Positions 8,625 to 18,661 of a stretch of 38,911 bases of DNA are shown here, piece after piece. Positions within the stretch are counted from its first letter, which is position 1. Every line of letters begins with the position of its first letter. A program made the translations under genes and the position numbers. Source of the stretch: Candidatus Brocadia carolinensis (lineage in GTDB: Bacteria > Planctomycetota > Brocadiia > Brocadiales > Brocadiaceae); assembly GCA_002009475.1 (NCBI GenBank), contig AYTS01000063.1, positions 1-38,911 on the forward strand. Direction: 5' to 3'. The notes under the pieces are model-generated. The model was not told the origin of the DNA. It ran no database searches and saw only the letters and a list, made by a program, of their open reading frames with translations.

Positions 8625-8898
8625 TTAATCAGGCAAGAGACACGGCAAGGAAAACTCTACGAAGGTTTCTTCTGCATCAGTGAAGCCGCATCTCTCCGGA
8701 GGATAAGTCTCATACATACCGCACCTTCTTGTCGTAATAGCTCCGGTGTGCCACATCACAACAACCGCATACCGCTTTTTGACTCCGAACAAATCGGATA
8801 ACGTGCACCTTTGTCTCTCCAAATATCCCCATTATCCCGGACTGTGGACGAAGCCCAGTGAACCGATATTCGTTCAGGAGCCGCTTCTCTTTTCTCAT
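8625..8898 (-). pseudogene. Short frameshifted ORF of a transposon-associated type
   Basis: Two minus-strand frames overlap. The first (from 8898) reads LLNEYRFTGLRPQSGIMGIFG and the second (ending 8625) reads AITTRRCGMYETYPPERCGF. Together they resemble a short protein often annotated as hypothetical near insertion sequences in bacterial genomes, here broken by a frameshift around 8760-8800. I know no function for it, and it may not be a true gene. The rest of 8485-8970 holds no convincing ORF and presumably contains the diverging promoters of hemC and the ABC transporter. Confidence 0.35.
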
Positions 8899-8970
8899 CT
8901 TCTCATCGTGACATCCTTTTCCATCTCCTTCAACACCTTTTTCCCCTAAATTTACCCACTCATTTCCACG

Positions 8971-10560
8971 ATGATCCTGTTTAATTTTGAAGGATTTATC
9001 TTGAGAAGAATTTGCAAATGGCTTATATTCATGATTATGAAATATAGGATATTCATCATTCTAGGTATGTTATTGCAAATTTTTATTTCATCAGAGTATT
9101 TGCCCAAATCTGATGCATTTGCATATCAGGACACTCTTGAAAAGATAAAGAGCAGTGGGGTGATAACCTGGGGATTTGATGCAGAGGGGGGAGCACCTTA
9201 CGTATTTCATGACCCGGCACGCCCGGCAAAACTCATTGGTTTTGAGGTGGAGATTGTTGAGGCTATTGCCAGGGAATTGGGAGTAAAGGTGCAGTTCTTC
9301 CAGAATGCGTGGGACAGTATTTTGCTTTCCCTTCGGCGTGGAGATTTTGATATTGCGCTGAATGGCATCGAGATCACCCCTGAAAGAGCACAGACCGCGT
9401 TGTTTACTCGTCCATACTATACATATACTGAACAGATCGTTGTCCGGGCATCAGATAATCGCATCAATCGTCTGGAAGACCTTCACGGCAAAAAGGTTGG
9501 TACCTTGTATAATACAGAGGCAAAGCGTCTCCTGGAAGAGATGGGGGATGTTGCCGTTAGTATCTACAGCGGACAGGTGGAACCGTTCAAGGATCTTTCT
9601 TTAAACCGTATTGATGCCGTTCTCGTGGATGTGCCCATCGCTGCTTACTATGCCATGCCCAACCCGCAGTTGCGCATGGTTGGACCTCCTGTGGGTGAAG
9701 GGTATTACGGCATTGCCCTGCGGAAGGAAGATGCTGCCCTGGCTGAAGAGTTAAATAAAATTATTGAAAAACTCTTACGATCGGGGGAATTAAAGAAGAT
9801 TTACCGCCGTTGGGGACTGTGGAATAGTTCACAGGAGAAGCTCTTTTTCCATGAGGGGCTTTTGCAGAAGTACACAGAAAGTCCTCCGTCCGTTTCTGAA
9901 ACAACGCCCGTTGGGGTAGCAAGATTTCTACCGACCTTGTTCAAAGGTGCTCTGGTTACCATAGGGATTTCCCTTTTATCCATGATGCTGGCTATTACAC
10001 TGGGACTTGTGCTGGCGATTATGAGATTGTATGGGAATAAATGGCTCCAGATGGTTTCTACAGCCTATATCGAGATTTATCGTGGCACCCCACTCCTTAT
10101 TCAGTTATATATTTTGTATTATGGTCTGCCGAATATCGGCATTTCCTTGAGCGCCTTTGGCGCCGCCATTCTCGGGTTGGGTATGAACTATGCTGCTTAT
10201 GAGGCGGAGATCTATCGCGCTGGTATTCAGGCGATTCACAAGGGACAGACAGAGGCTGCGTTATTGCTCGGTATGTCAAGACGTTTGACCTTAAAACGGA
10301 TTATTCTGCCGCAGGCATTGCGCATTGCTATACCACCGATGACCAATGATTTTATTGCCCTCTTTAAAGATTCGTCTCTGGTCTCTGTCATTGCCATAAC
10401 GGAGTTGACGAAGAGTTATGGGATATTGGCGGCTGCATCCATGGATTTTTTTAAATTGGGAATCATTACGGCACTCCTCTATTTTGGGATGAGCTATCCC
10501 CTTTCGTGGTATGCCAGAAAATGGGAGAAAAAGTTAACATCACATGATAGGAATTCGTGA
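8971..10560 (+). CDS. Amino-acid ABC transporter, fused solute-binding protein and permease
   Basis: The first half (residues about 45-290) is a family 3 extracellular solute-binding domain: GFEVEIVEAIARELG, GDFDIALNGIEITPERA, KKVGTLYNTEAKRLLEE. The second half (about 310-525) is a HisM/GlnP-type permease with several membrane helices and the EAA loop (EAALLLGMSRRLTLKRIILPQALR) that contacts the ATPase. Together they bind and import a polar amino acid; the ligand cannot be read from sequence. The N terminus contains a signal or anchor segment (IFIILGMLLQIFISS). The annotated ATG at 8971 has no SD; a TTG at 9001 with AAGGA upstream is a plausible alternative. The gene overlaps the ATPase gene by 17 bases. 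Confidence 0.9.
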   Translation: MILFNFEGFILRRICKWLIFMIMKYRIFIILGMLLQIFISSEYLPKSDAFAYQDTLEKIKSSGVITWGFDAEGGAPYVFHDPARPAKLIGFEVEIVEAIARELGVKVQFFQNAWDSILLSLRRGDFDIALNGIEITPERAQTALFTRPYYTYTEQIVVRASDNRINRLEDLHGKKVGTLYNTEAKRLLEEMGDVAVSIYSGQVEPFKDLSLNRIDAVLVDVPIAAYYAMPNPQLRMVGPPVGEGYYGIALRKEDAALAEELNKIIEKLLRSGELKKIYRRWGLWNSSQEKLFFHEGLLQKYTESPPSVSETTPVGVARFLPTLFKGALVTIGISLLSMMLAITLGLVLAIMRLYGNKWLQMVSTAYIEIYRGTPLLIQLYILYYGLPNIGISLSAFGAAILGLGMNYAAYEAEIYRAGIQAIHKGQTEAALLLGMSRRLTLKRIILPQALRIAIPPMTNDFIALFKDSSLVSVIAITELTKSYGILAAASMDFFKLGIITALLYFGMSYPLSWYARKWEKKLTSHDRNS

Positions 10561-11299
10561 TCTATCGAAGGAATTTGACCATCAGTCTTTATTCAAAGGG
10601 TTGAATCTGAACATTGTTAAGGGAAGCGTTGTTGCCATTATTGGGCCATCCGGCAGCGGCAAAAGCACACTCTTACGCTGCATGAATGGATTGGAGGTGT
10701 TTTCAAGAGGAAGTGTGTCTGTTAATGGTCTTAAGCTCTATGGCGTGCTTGAACGAGATTACAACAGGGGACAAGAAAGTATCATAATCAAAAACATCCG
10801 CAGAAAGGTAGGGATGGTCTTTCAGCAGTTTCATCTTTTTCCCCACATGTCTGTGCTTCATAATATAACCGTGGCTCCCATTCATGTGCTGGGTGTTCAG
10901 CGGGCCGAAGCCGAGACCGATGCTATTTCTTTACTCATGAAGGTGCATTTGGAGGAAAAGGCAAAAAAGTACCCCGGGCAACTCTCCGGTGGAGAACAAC
11001 AGCGGGTGGCCATTGCCCGCGCCCTGGTGATGAAGCCGGAAGCGATGCTCTTCGACGAGCCGACGTCTTCCCTTGATCCTGAGATGATTGCGGAGGTGTT
11101 ACAGGTTATTAAAGAATTGGTGTCGGAAGGGATGACAACGGTCATCGCAACGCACGAAATTGCCTTTGCACGGGACGTTTCAACTCACGTGGTTTTTCTC
11201 GATAAGGGTGAAATTGTGGAACAGGGCAGTCCGCAGGCAATATTTTTTAATCCTCAAAACGACCGGACGAAGGCATTTCTCAGCCGTTTTATGAAGTGA
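10544..11299 (+). CDS. Polar amino-acid ABC transporter ATP-binding protein
   Basis: The 251-residue ATPase has Walker A GPSGSGKST (about 32-40), Q-loop MVFQQFHLFPHMSV, signature LSGGEQQRVAIARAL, Walker B AMLFDEPTSSLDP and switch histidine ATHEIAFARD. The layout and sequence are those of GlnQ/HisP-type import ATPases. The start overlaps the end of the fused binding protein/permease gene, so the two are translationally coupled and form a two-gene complete importer. Confidence 0.93.
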   Translation: MIGIRDLSKEFDHQSLFKGLNLNIVKGSVVAIIGPSGSGKSTLLRCMNGLEVFSRGSVSVNGLKLYGVLERDYNRGQESIIIKNIRRKVGMVFQQFHLFPHMSVLHNITVAPIHVLGVQRAEAETDAISLLMKVHLEEKAKKYPGQLSGGEQQRVAIARALVMKPEAMLFDEPTSSLDPEMIAEVLQVIKELVSEGMTTVIATHEIAFARDVSTHVVFLDKGEIVEQGSPQAIFFNPQNDRTKAFLSRFMK

Positions 11300-11567
11300 A
11301 ACCGCAGTGGTTGAATTAAACGTTCTCTCATTGCACCGATTTTGAATGTTGTTGCTGATCTCCTTGCAACCACGAGGGACTATTGCAATATGCCCGAGAG
11401 TATTGTACGAAAATACCCCTCAGAAAAGTGCCTTTTATACAGGAACGAATATGTATCTTAAAAAAAATATTTGAAAGGCTGCACCTTGATTGCAGGATTT
11501 AGGTTACAGTAAGGCTTTTGTTTTTACCTGTACAAGTTATTTACAAACGATAAAGGAGGGTAACATC

Positions 11568-11981
11568 ATGAAAACATTGAAGATGGTATTTTTAATGGTG
11601 ATTTTATCATTGTTTGTTAATGGTGTTGTTTTTGCAATGGTGAATGTAAAAGGTTCGTGGGAGGGAGAAATTCGTATACCTCCTGCTGATTATGCGACGG
11701 ATATTACTGTAAAAATAACAACACAAAATTGCGATATGTTTAGTGGTACCGTACGTAGTGATTCTCTTGGGATATCAGGTAAAATTTCTGGGAAGATATT
11801 TTCTATTATGAATCAACAAAGTATAATTGATTTTAGAATAACGATAACATCGCCTTGTAGTGGGGCATTTACAGGTAAGGCAATCCTGAATCAGACTGGC
11901 ACCAGGATAGGATTCCTTCTCAACAATGGGACAGGCTGTATGGCAGGTAATAATAATGGGAGAGGATATCTTCAAAAGTAG
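11568..11981 (+). CDS. Small secreted protein of unknown function
   Basis: The start is the ATG at 11568 behind a strong AAAGGAGGG; an in-frame start at 11490 has no such site. The 137-residue product has a clear signal peptide (MVFLMVILSLFVNGVVFA). The mature part begins VKGSWEGEIRIPP and is rich in beta-type residues, Thr, Ser and Gly, with three cysteines (QNCDMF, SPCSGAF, GTGCMAG). The pattern 'GxWxG...' followed by strands is that of small lipocalin-like barrels, but I cannot assign a family. No obvious partner is adjacent. Confidence 0.75.
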   Translation: MKTLKMVFLMVILSLFVNGVVFAMVNVKGSWEGEIRIPPADYATDITVKITTQNCDMFSGTVRSDSLGISGKISGKIFSIMNQQSIIDFRITITSPCSGAFTGKAILNQTGTRIGFLLNNGTGCMAGNNNGRGYLQK

Positions 11982-12479
11982 AAATGGTCTGAAGAAAAAG
12001 AATTATACCAGGTCCAGCCAGGCTTTTCTTTTACCGTTGGACGGGGGTTTAATGCATAAAACCAACCTAAATAGTGGGCTTTACTCTCAGAAATCTCCAA
12101 AAGCTAATATAAAGAACTCTGGCAGGTAGAACAGATGTTTTTGGGATGTCAAATCAGTCATGGATACGAGACCTGTATATAAAACCGGGAAGAGAACATT
12201 GCTGGTCATATATTTTGCGGTTTTTTAGTGTGGGTATTGAGGAAAGAGCTGTACCGGCGATTCGAAAATGTGATTACTCTTTTGAATGGACAGATATCAA
12301 ACTATATCATGAGAGGTATAATCGTCATGTAGCAATAAAAATAGATTGTCTCGTGAGGTTATAGTCAACTGAAAAAACTGCGACAATGTCCATTGCCGGT
12401 AAAAAACCTTTCTGGAGAATGGTTGCAATGGATTGACCGTCGATTCTGTCGGTCTCGTTCTACAAAATGACAAATCGAC
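11982..12479. other. Intergenic stretch without a convincing gene
   Basis: An ORF at 12146-12364 (72 residues) has no SD sequence and no recognisable motif. I see no clear terminator for the preceding secreted-protein gene. The region ends where the greA fusion gene stops on the opposite strand. Confidence 0.5.
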
Positions 12480-14703
12480 TTATAAAGCCTTTTCAATCTT
12501 CATGATTTCGTAAACAGATTCCCCTTCCGGGAGTTTGATGGTTACCGTTTCTCCAGCCGTTTTATGAAGCAGTCCTTTCCCAATAGGCGACAAATAGGAG
12601 ATGATGCCTTTTTCGATATCGACGTCCCAGGGGCCTAGTATGGTGTATATCTCCAATTCTATCTTTCCCTGGTGTTTTAAGGTGATTCTTGTGCCCGGTG
12701 AGGCAGTTTCTGGACGTACGGCATGTGGATCCAGGATAACTACCCGTTGCAATTCTGCCTTCATGCGCTCGGCCTTTTCCACCAGCATGGCCTGTTTTTC
12801 CCTCGCCGCCTTATATTCCGCATTTTCCCTGAGATCTCCCCGGCTAATAGCCTCTCCGAGGTCGCGTGCGTTTTCCGGGAATTCTACGTTCATGAGGTGG
12901 TCGAATTCTTTCTTTTTCTTTTCATAGCCTTCTCTGGTGACATAGATCTTACTTTCATCAAGCTTGGGGAGTCCCGGTTCTTCGAAGAGTTCCGGATAGC
13001 GGTCCTGGATGACACTTTCCACAGAAACCTTGAACCAATCCTCCAGACCCTTGCTACTGGAAACAACCGTAAAGATGCTTTCCGCGTTGGCATCATTCAG
13101 AATATTGATGGCGTAATCAGTTCCTTTGTCCTCTAAGAGATTTTTGATTTTGTTAACGCTGGATTTGAAATCTCCGTCACGCCCTTTCTGAATCTTAAAG
13201 TAGAGGTTGTCTAATAACTCAATGAGCCGATTGAACATGATTGCCGGATCGATATTTTTATAAAGCTCAGGATATCGGCCATGCATACCATTTTTGCAAA
13301 ACCAGATGTAATGCTCCGGATATGCATTGAAGTGATTGAACATTTTTACTGCCACCTCTTCGATGGCAGGGTGTTTGTTTTCCGTAATAAGTTCCTTAAC
13401 GATGAATTCCCAGAGATTGCCGCTGTTAATAAAGAACACGCGGACAAATTCCTCTTGCCATCTTTCTTGCCTGACCGTTTTCATTAAATCAAGAACATAT
13501 TTCTTATATTCTAAAATACTTATCATGTCAACGAATTCTGGCAGGTTAGGGTTTGTTCTGATAAGCGCTTCAATTTCATTTTTGTATTTATCCGGATCTT
13601 CTTTGAGAATGTCTTGTATCTCTTCTAAGAGGATGAGACACTCTATAGCCAGGGAAGGGTTTGTTTCGTACCACTGATCTGATTCTTTTTTAAATACGCT
13701 GATCAGCTCGTTGAGAGTTTCTGCGCACATGTCCGTTGGCTTCATTTCTGTAATATATTTTTTCGTAATTTCTATCCTGGAATCCAGGTCTTTTGTATGG
13801 GTAAGCCTTTCGAGTATCTCCTGGTGATGGGTCTTGGGGGTTGTGCGGAATTCCAGAAATGAGGTGGTGGGAGTGCCCTCGGTAAGTTTGATATAAGGGT
13901 CTTTTTTGAGCAATTTTTTTGTATTTGTCCACCATCTGCTCCATCCTTCAGGTGGTATGACTCCTGCTATAAGCCGGTTTTTTATCTGAGAAACTGAGGC
14001 TTTTCCCTTAAAATATTTTAGCGTGAGTTTGACCAAATCCACCGGTCTTTCTTCAATCATTTTCTGTAATTCATTTTTCCGGGCAAAGATCATTACCAGT
14101 AAATCATCGCTATCCAGCTTCTGTAATATATCCGGGGCAATATCCATGGCAATGCTGTGATTGCTCTTTTTTTCAAAATTGATATGTACTTTTTCACTGG
14201 ATATGTCAACGGAGATTACCTCTCCAACGCCCCAACTCTTGTGAAAGACATAATTACCACGATCGAGATAAAAGTACCTCTCTAACATTTTCATAGCGCT
14301 TTTGATGTCGCTCGTTGTCTCCGGACAGGTTTTTTCAATAAGGTCTTTCACATAGGGCCTGTCTTTATAGATGTTTGAATAGCACTCGGCAATCTCTTTT
14401 GCCAGTCCTCTTTCTTTTGGGTTATATTCCAGTACCTTTTTTAATATCTCCAGGACATCTTGATAGAGGCCTTTTTGTTTGTAATGAGGCGTAAGCGTTG
14501 TGAGGAAGTCCTGTGCGCGTTTTTTTTTCCTCACGTTTGTTCAGAAGATCGACCACCTCGAAAAGTGCGGATAGATTTTTATTGTTGGATTCAACGACTT
14601 CGAGCCACGCTTCTTCCAGTTTATTGTATTGTTCTGTATGAACAAGGGATAGTAATTCGTTTATGCTGAGCTTATTCCCATTTATAAAACACTCATTGGA
14701 CAT
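12480..14703 (-). CDS. GreA-type transcription factor fused to a long helical N-terminal region (frameshifted)
   Basis: The last 160 residues are a full GreA: YVTREGYEKKKKEFDHL and DLGEAISRGDLRENAEYKAA (acidic coiled-coil tip that enters the RNA polymerase channel), then the C-terminal FKBP-like domain (PIGKGLLHKTAGETVTIKLP). Before it lie about 580 helical residues of TPR-like character. Such giant GreA proteins are known in Chlamydiae. The frame opening at ATG 14703 (AGGAG seven bases upstream) ends at 14422; the main frame runs 14534-12480. They join at a T9 tract (14520-14528 on the plus strand): with eight bases the protein reads KREEKKRAQDF and totals about 740 residues. Role: rescue of backtracked RNA polymerase; the N-terminal function is unknown. 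Confidence 0.85.
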
Positions 14704-14709
14704 GCCCAC

Positions 14710-15167
14710 TCTCCTAATTCGCTATACACGAAAAATAAAAGTATGTTATAATTATATAATACTTTATTATAAAACTATTTTGTTGATAAGAAAAGTAAGA
14801 AATAGGTTTGTGATGAAATAGGATGGTGTTCCCGGGAATATCGTGGTCGTTATCGATTTTTTTAAATAAAGTAATGAAATTAGGCAGTTTTTTTACTATA
14901 ATTTGATTTTTTCGTAACAATTGAGTGTTTTGAAAAAGTAGGGGTGGTGCATTTATCCAACCGGGTATAACGGTACTTATACCGATTCTGGCACATGCTT
15001 CGTCCCTGCGCGGTAAGGCAAACAGCGCTATTATTTGGTTTTTAAAAAAAAACCAAATTGTTACGATTTTTCAGACAATTATGGGAACAGCATCACTGCC
15101 AAACGTTGTCTGAGAATTGAGTATAAGCGCCAGAGGAACACATTTTTCACGTTAAGAGGTTGCAAAC
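14710..15167. promoter_or_regulatory. Divergent promoter region between the greA fusion and PEP carboxylase genes
   Basis: This 458-base gap contains no gene. It is AT-rich near 14740-14900. Inverted repeats are ggtata/tatacc near 14963-14982, an 11-bp stem atttggttttt/aaaaaccaaat at 15033-15058, and tcagacaa/ttgtctga between about 15070 and 15116. Some of these may be regulatory; no -10/-35 pair is convincing. Confidence 0.4.
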
Positions 15168-16640
15168 ATGAGAAAAATACCAAGGACGATGAGTACCCAG
15201 CATCCGGATAATATAACTATGCCATTTTTTACTGAAGGAACGTGCTTTCTCGGGGAAGACGAAATAAAAGAGGCATATTATGTATTTTCACATCTTCGGT
15301 GTGATGAGCAGATGTGGGACTGTGAAGGAAAGGAAGTCGATGAGTTTGTCATTAAGAAACTGCTTACCCGGTATGACAATTATTTCAAAAACAATCGTAT
15401 TGGCAAAGATTGTTTTATTACGCTGCGGGTGCCCAATCCCATGGTGGAAAAAAGCGAAGCAAAGATTCTTTTGGAGACATTGGAGAGCGCACCACGATCG
15501 TATGATACTGCAAACCAGTTTTACGGAACGGATAATATACCGCCTATTTTTGAAGTTATCCTTCCCATGACTACGAGTGCTGAAGCAATTAACCGTGTCT
15601 ATTATTATTACCGCGACTTTGTTGTAGGGAAGCAGCACAAGAGGTGTTTTGGGAACGATATTACGATAAAGGAATGGATTGGTGAATTTAAACCTGAAAC
15701 CATAGAGGTTATTCCGTTGTTTGAGGATATCCCTTACATGCTTTCAGCAGACACGATGGTCGAAAGTTATCTCAAAGATAAACAAGTTTCATATCAAAGG
15801 GTATTTCTTGGTCGTTCTGACCCTGCATTAAACTATGGGATGCTGTCTGCTATACTGGTGGCTAAAATTGCTTTACAGCGGTTGCATCTGTTGCAGGAAA
15901 GAATTCGTGTTCCTGTCTATCCTATCCTGGGGCTGGGTTCGAACCTGTTCCGGGGCAATCTGTCGCCTTTAACAGTGGATGAATGCCTGAAGGAATATCC
16001 CAGTGTTCAGACTTTTACGGTCCAGTCAGCGTTTAAATATGATTATGATGAAGGACTGGTGACAGATGCAATTCGGAAGATTCATTCCCAGGCAAGGACG
16101 GGGCCGGTATTTATCAATGAAGAAATGGCTTTGGATATTACGGAAAGATTGTCATCAGCTTACCGGGGACAAATGAAGGAGCTTGCCCCGCTGATTAACG
16201 AAGTAGCCAGGTTTGTTCCGAAGCGGAGGATGCGCAAGCTTCATATTGGTCTCTTTGGCTATTCGAGAAGTATTGAAGGGATCACGTTGCCAAGAGTAAT
16301 TTCTTTTTGTGCATCTCTCTACTCGATTGGACTCCCACCGGAATTGCTGGGTTTGCACAACTTAACTGAAAAAGATTTAGGGTTTCTCAAAAGCGCGTAT
16401 CCGTCATTTCTGGAAGACCTTTCACTGGCTGCATCATATTACAACGGGGATGTCAAAAAATTAATATCCCCAAAGATGGTGAAGGATATTGAGAAGGTGC
16501 TGGGGATGGTAAAATATACGGAGAATCTCTTGCATAGCGAATATACATCACATATTATTCAAGCGGTTCTTTCCGGGAAAAAAGAAACCGTGCCGGAAAA
16601 TGTGATTGCTGCGGGAAAGATCAGAAGATTCTTAGGTTGA
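15168..16640 (+). CDS. ppcA: Phosphoenolpyruvate carboxylase, archaeal type
   Basis: The 490-residue product begins RKIPRTMSTQHPDN, the hallmark start of the short archaeal-type PEP carboxylase family (about 490-540 residues, against 900 for the common bacterial enzyme). Other family segments are ITLRVPNPMVEKSEAK, IPLFEDIPYML, FLGRSDPALNYG, PILGLGSNLFRGNLSP and HIGLFGYSRS. It catalyses PEP + bicarbonate to oxaloacetate and phosphate. This is an anaplerotic step suited to an autotroph that fixes CO2 through acetyl-CoA. AGAGG lies about ten bases before the ATG. It is monocistronic, with a repeat element after it. Confidence 0.92.
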   Translation: MRKIPRTMSTQHPDNITMPFFTEGTCFLGEDEIKEAYYVFSHLRCDEQMWDCEGKEVDEFVIKKLLTRYDNYFKNNRIGKDCFITLRVPNPMVEKSEAKILLETLESAPRSYDTANQFYGTDNIPPIFEVILPMTTSAEAINRVYYYYRDFVVGKQHKRCFGNDITIKEWIGEFKPETIEVIPLFEDIPYMLSADTMVESYLKDKQVSYQRVFLGRSDPALNYGMLSAILVAKIALQRLHLLQERIRVPVYPILGLGSNLFRGNLSPLTVDECLKEYPSVQTFTVQSAFKYDYDEGLVTDAIRKIHSQARTGPVFINEEMALDITERLSSAYRGQMKELAPLINEVARFVPKRRMRKLHIGLFGYSRSIEGITLPRVISFCASLYSIGLPPELLGLHNLTEKDLGFLKSAYPSFLEDLSLAASYYNGDVKKLISPKMVKDIEKVLGMVKYTENLLHSEYTSHIIQAVLSGKKETVPENVIAAGKIRRFLG

Positions 16641-16711
16641 TTTTGGATACTGGAATTGAAAATTGTTCAATCATGCTGAGGCAAAAAAATGCTGTAGGAA
16701 ACGTTTGAAGA

Positions 16712-16800
16712 AAGTTGCCATTGCAAGGGCACTAGCCTGAAGCAATCTCTATTGTGGGATTGCTTCGCTGTCGCTCGCAATGCCCGGTGCATGGCAACTT
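16712..16800. repeat. Dispersed intergenic repeat, 'attgc...gcaatg' family, copy 1
   Basis: An 89-base element bounded by perfect 10-bp inverted ends (aagttgccat / atggcaactt). Inside is a second stem, gaagcaatc / gattgcttc, and the phrase gcttcgctgtcgctcgcaatg. It folds into one long hairpin and belongs to the same family as 20465-20550 and 33221-33345. Confidence 0.75.
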
Positions 16801-16836
16801 ATTTAATACGTTAACTATAAGTATCATTAATTTCTG

Positions 16837-18492
16837 TTGACTTACGGAGAGAACTGGAAGCGATGTGTCACTCCTCCGGTACATCAAACGATGAAAATGC
16901 AAAACATATTTAGATATACCATATTACAGCGCTATCTTCTGAGAGAATGGTTCAGGATGTTTTTGCCGTCTTTAGCGTGTTTCGAACTCCTCATATTCTT
17001 AGGGTTTGCTATTCAATTATTACATAAAGGACTCGACATTGTTACCCTGAGGATACTTATCCCTCATCTCTTTATTCAGGCGTTGCCTTATTCTATACCA
17101 TCGGCATTGCTTACGGCAACTTCCATGACTTACGGGCGCATGAGCGCTGACCATGAAATTGTTGCTATCCAGGCGAGTGGTGTGCATATCATGAAAGTCA
17201 TTGTACCGGTATTGGTTATTGGGTGTGTCTTTTCGCTGTTAACCGTATTTTTAGTTTCTGAAGCCTTGCCGCGGTCGAGTTTTAGAATAATCGTACTTCA
17301 GGAACGTGCCGTGAATAATATCCTTGCAGGACGTCTGGCAACCTTCCAGAAAAAGCTCAATTTGTATCCCTATCAAATTTATGTGGGAAGTGTGGAAAAC
17401 AACATTAACAAAGATATTGTAGTGATTGAGTATGTGAATGACTATGTGACGAATGTAATTCTTGCCGAGGAAGGTTCTATCGCCATGGACGAGGCAGAAA
17501 ATAAGATATTGCTTACGTTGCATCGGGGTGAATTTTTGAAACCAAATTACAAAAAGACAGAAGAAATCCCCCGGCTCGGGGTATTTCATGAAACGACATT
17601 CGAGATTTCTTTGAGCGAAAAGAAACGGGAGTCTTCTTCCCGGTATATGACGGTGTTCCAACTTTGCAGGAACAATAAGGAAATTGCAATGGAAATGGCC
17701 AGAAGCAAAGAGTTGCCGTTGAATTCCGGAAAAAGCAAGGATGTGTTAGCGAAGGAACTCGCGGTTTATCGTGCCGAATTGACCGATTTATCCAAAAAGC
17801 GCGACAACTTTCAGTTAGAATTGAAACGGGCAAATGAAAATGTAACACGGCAGATAACAAAGATCGAGGGATTGGAAAACGAGAGTAAGATTGCCAAAAA
17901 CTATATCCTTATTGCCAATGAAAATTTAATACAGCTGAAAAAAGGAAATAAACAGCGGAGTTCCGGGAATGAGGATAAGGACAAAAAAATCATGCAAATC
18001 AAGGAAAACATCGAAAAAGAAAAACAGAGAATTTATAGTATCGAGCAGAAAATTGCTACGGCCAGCGAAATAAAGACTGAGGAAACGAAAGAAATTGTTT
18101 TGCTCTCTCAGGCTATTGCCGAGGTAAATACCCGGAGAGAGGGTTTGATGAAAGATATCGAGGTGCTGGAAAATGAATCGTATATTGCTAACAAAGAGGA
18201 AATGATTCGAAAGAACGATGTTTCCATACATAAGCGACTGGCGCAGGCCCTTTCGTGTATCCCTTTTGTTATCATAGGCATCCCCATGGGCATTATGTTG
18301 CGGAGCGGGCATCTTATTGTTGGGCTGGGTGCTAGTTTTATGGTAATTCTGTTTCTCTATTATCCCCTGGTGGTAACTGGCATTGTGATGGCAAAGGACA
18401 CCTTCGTTCCTGTGGTGCCTGCCATATGGGGCGCAGATATTATCCTTTTTCTTGGTGGCATGTTTATATTCAGGAAAATGTTTGCGAGATAA
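16837..18492 (+). CDS. LptF/LptG-family permease with an extra coiled coil
   Basis: LptF/G proteins form the membrane part of the machine that moves lipopolysaccharide to the outer membrane. The N terminus (LQRYLLREWFRMFLPSLACF) and following helices, RMSADHEIVAIQASG and the C-terminal helices beginning ALSCIPFVIIGIPMG are typical. The periplasmic jelly-roll region is followed by about 165 residues (ORF residues about 300-465) of charged coiled coil, which usual family members lack. The listed start is a TTG at 16837; an ATG at 16891, immediately before the conserved part, is more likely but neither has a good SD. The partner permease and ATPase are not in the window. Confidence 0.85.
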   Translation: MTYGENWKRCVTPPVHQTMKMQNIFRYTILQRYLLREWFRMFLPSLACFELLIFLGFAIQLLHKGLDIVTLRILIPHLFIQALPYSIPSALLTATSMTYGRMSADHEIVAIQASGVHIMKVIVPVLVIGCVFSLLTVFLVSEALPRSSFRIIVLQERAVNNILAGRLATFQKKLNLYPYQIYVGSVENNINKDIVVIEYVNDYVTNVILAEEGSIAMDEAENKILLTLHRGEFLKPNYKKTEEIPRLGVFHETTFEISLSEKKRESSSRYMTVFQLCRNNKEIAMEMARSKELPLNSGKSKDVLAKELAVYRAELTDLSKKRDNFQLELKRANENVTRQITKIEGLENESKIAKNYILIANENLIQLKKGNKQRSSGNEDKDKKIMQIKENIEKEKQRIYSIEQKIATASEIKTEETKEIVLLSQAIAEVNTRREGLMKDIEVLENESYIANKEEMIRKNDVSIHKRLAQALSCIPFVIIGIPMGIMLRSGHLIVGLGASFMVILFLYYPLVVTGIVMAKDTFVPVVPAIWGADIILFLGGMFIFRKMFAR

Positions 18493-18661
18493 ACGTATTG
18501 TGCGCCGGCATCCTTTTTTTTCAAAACGGAGACGCCGATGTGTCAACGGTTTTTTGCACACATAACTTCTTGACTTTTCATGGAAAAGCATTAGTATTAC
18601 GACTATCCATTTTTTGAGTTACATCAACGGTTTTACCTTCCTTAATATAACGGATTAATGC

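Noticed and set aside
12146..12364. 72-residue ORF between the secreted protein and the greA fusion
   Set aside because: No SD, no motif, atypical composition; not supported as a gene.
17926..18591. 221-residue minus-strand ORF antisense to the LptF-type gene
   Set aside because: It is the shadow of a highly charged coiled coil; no family resemblance.
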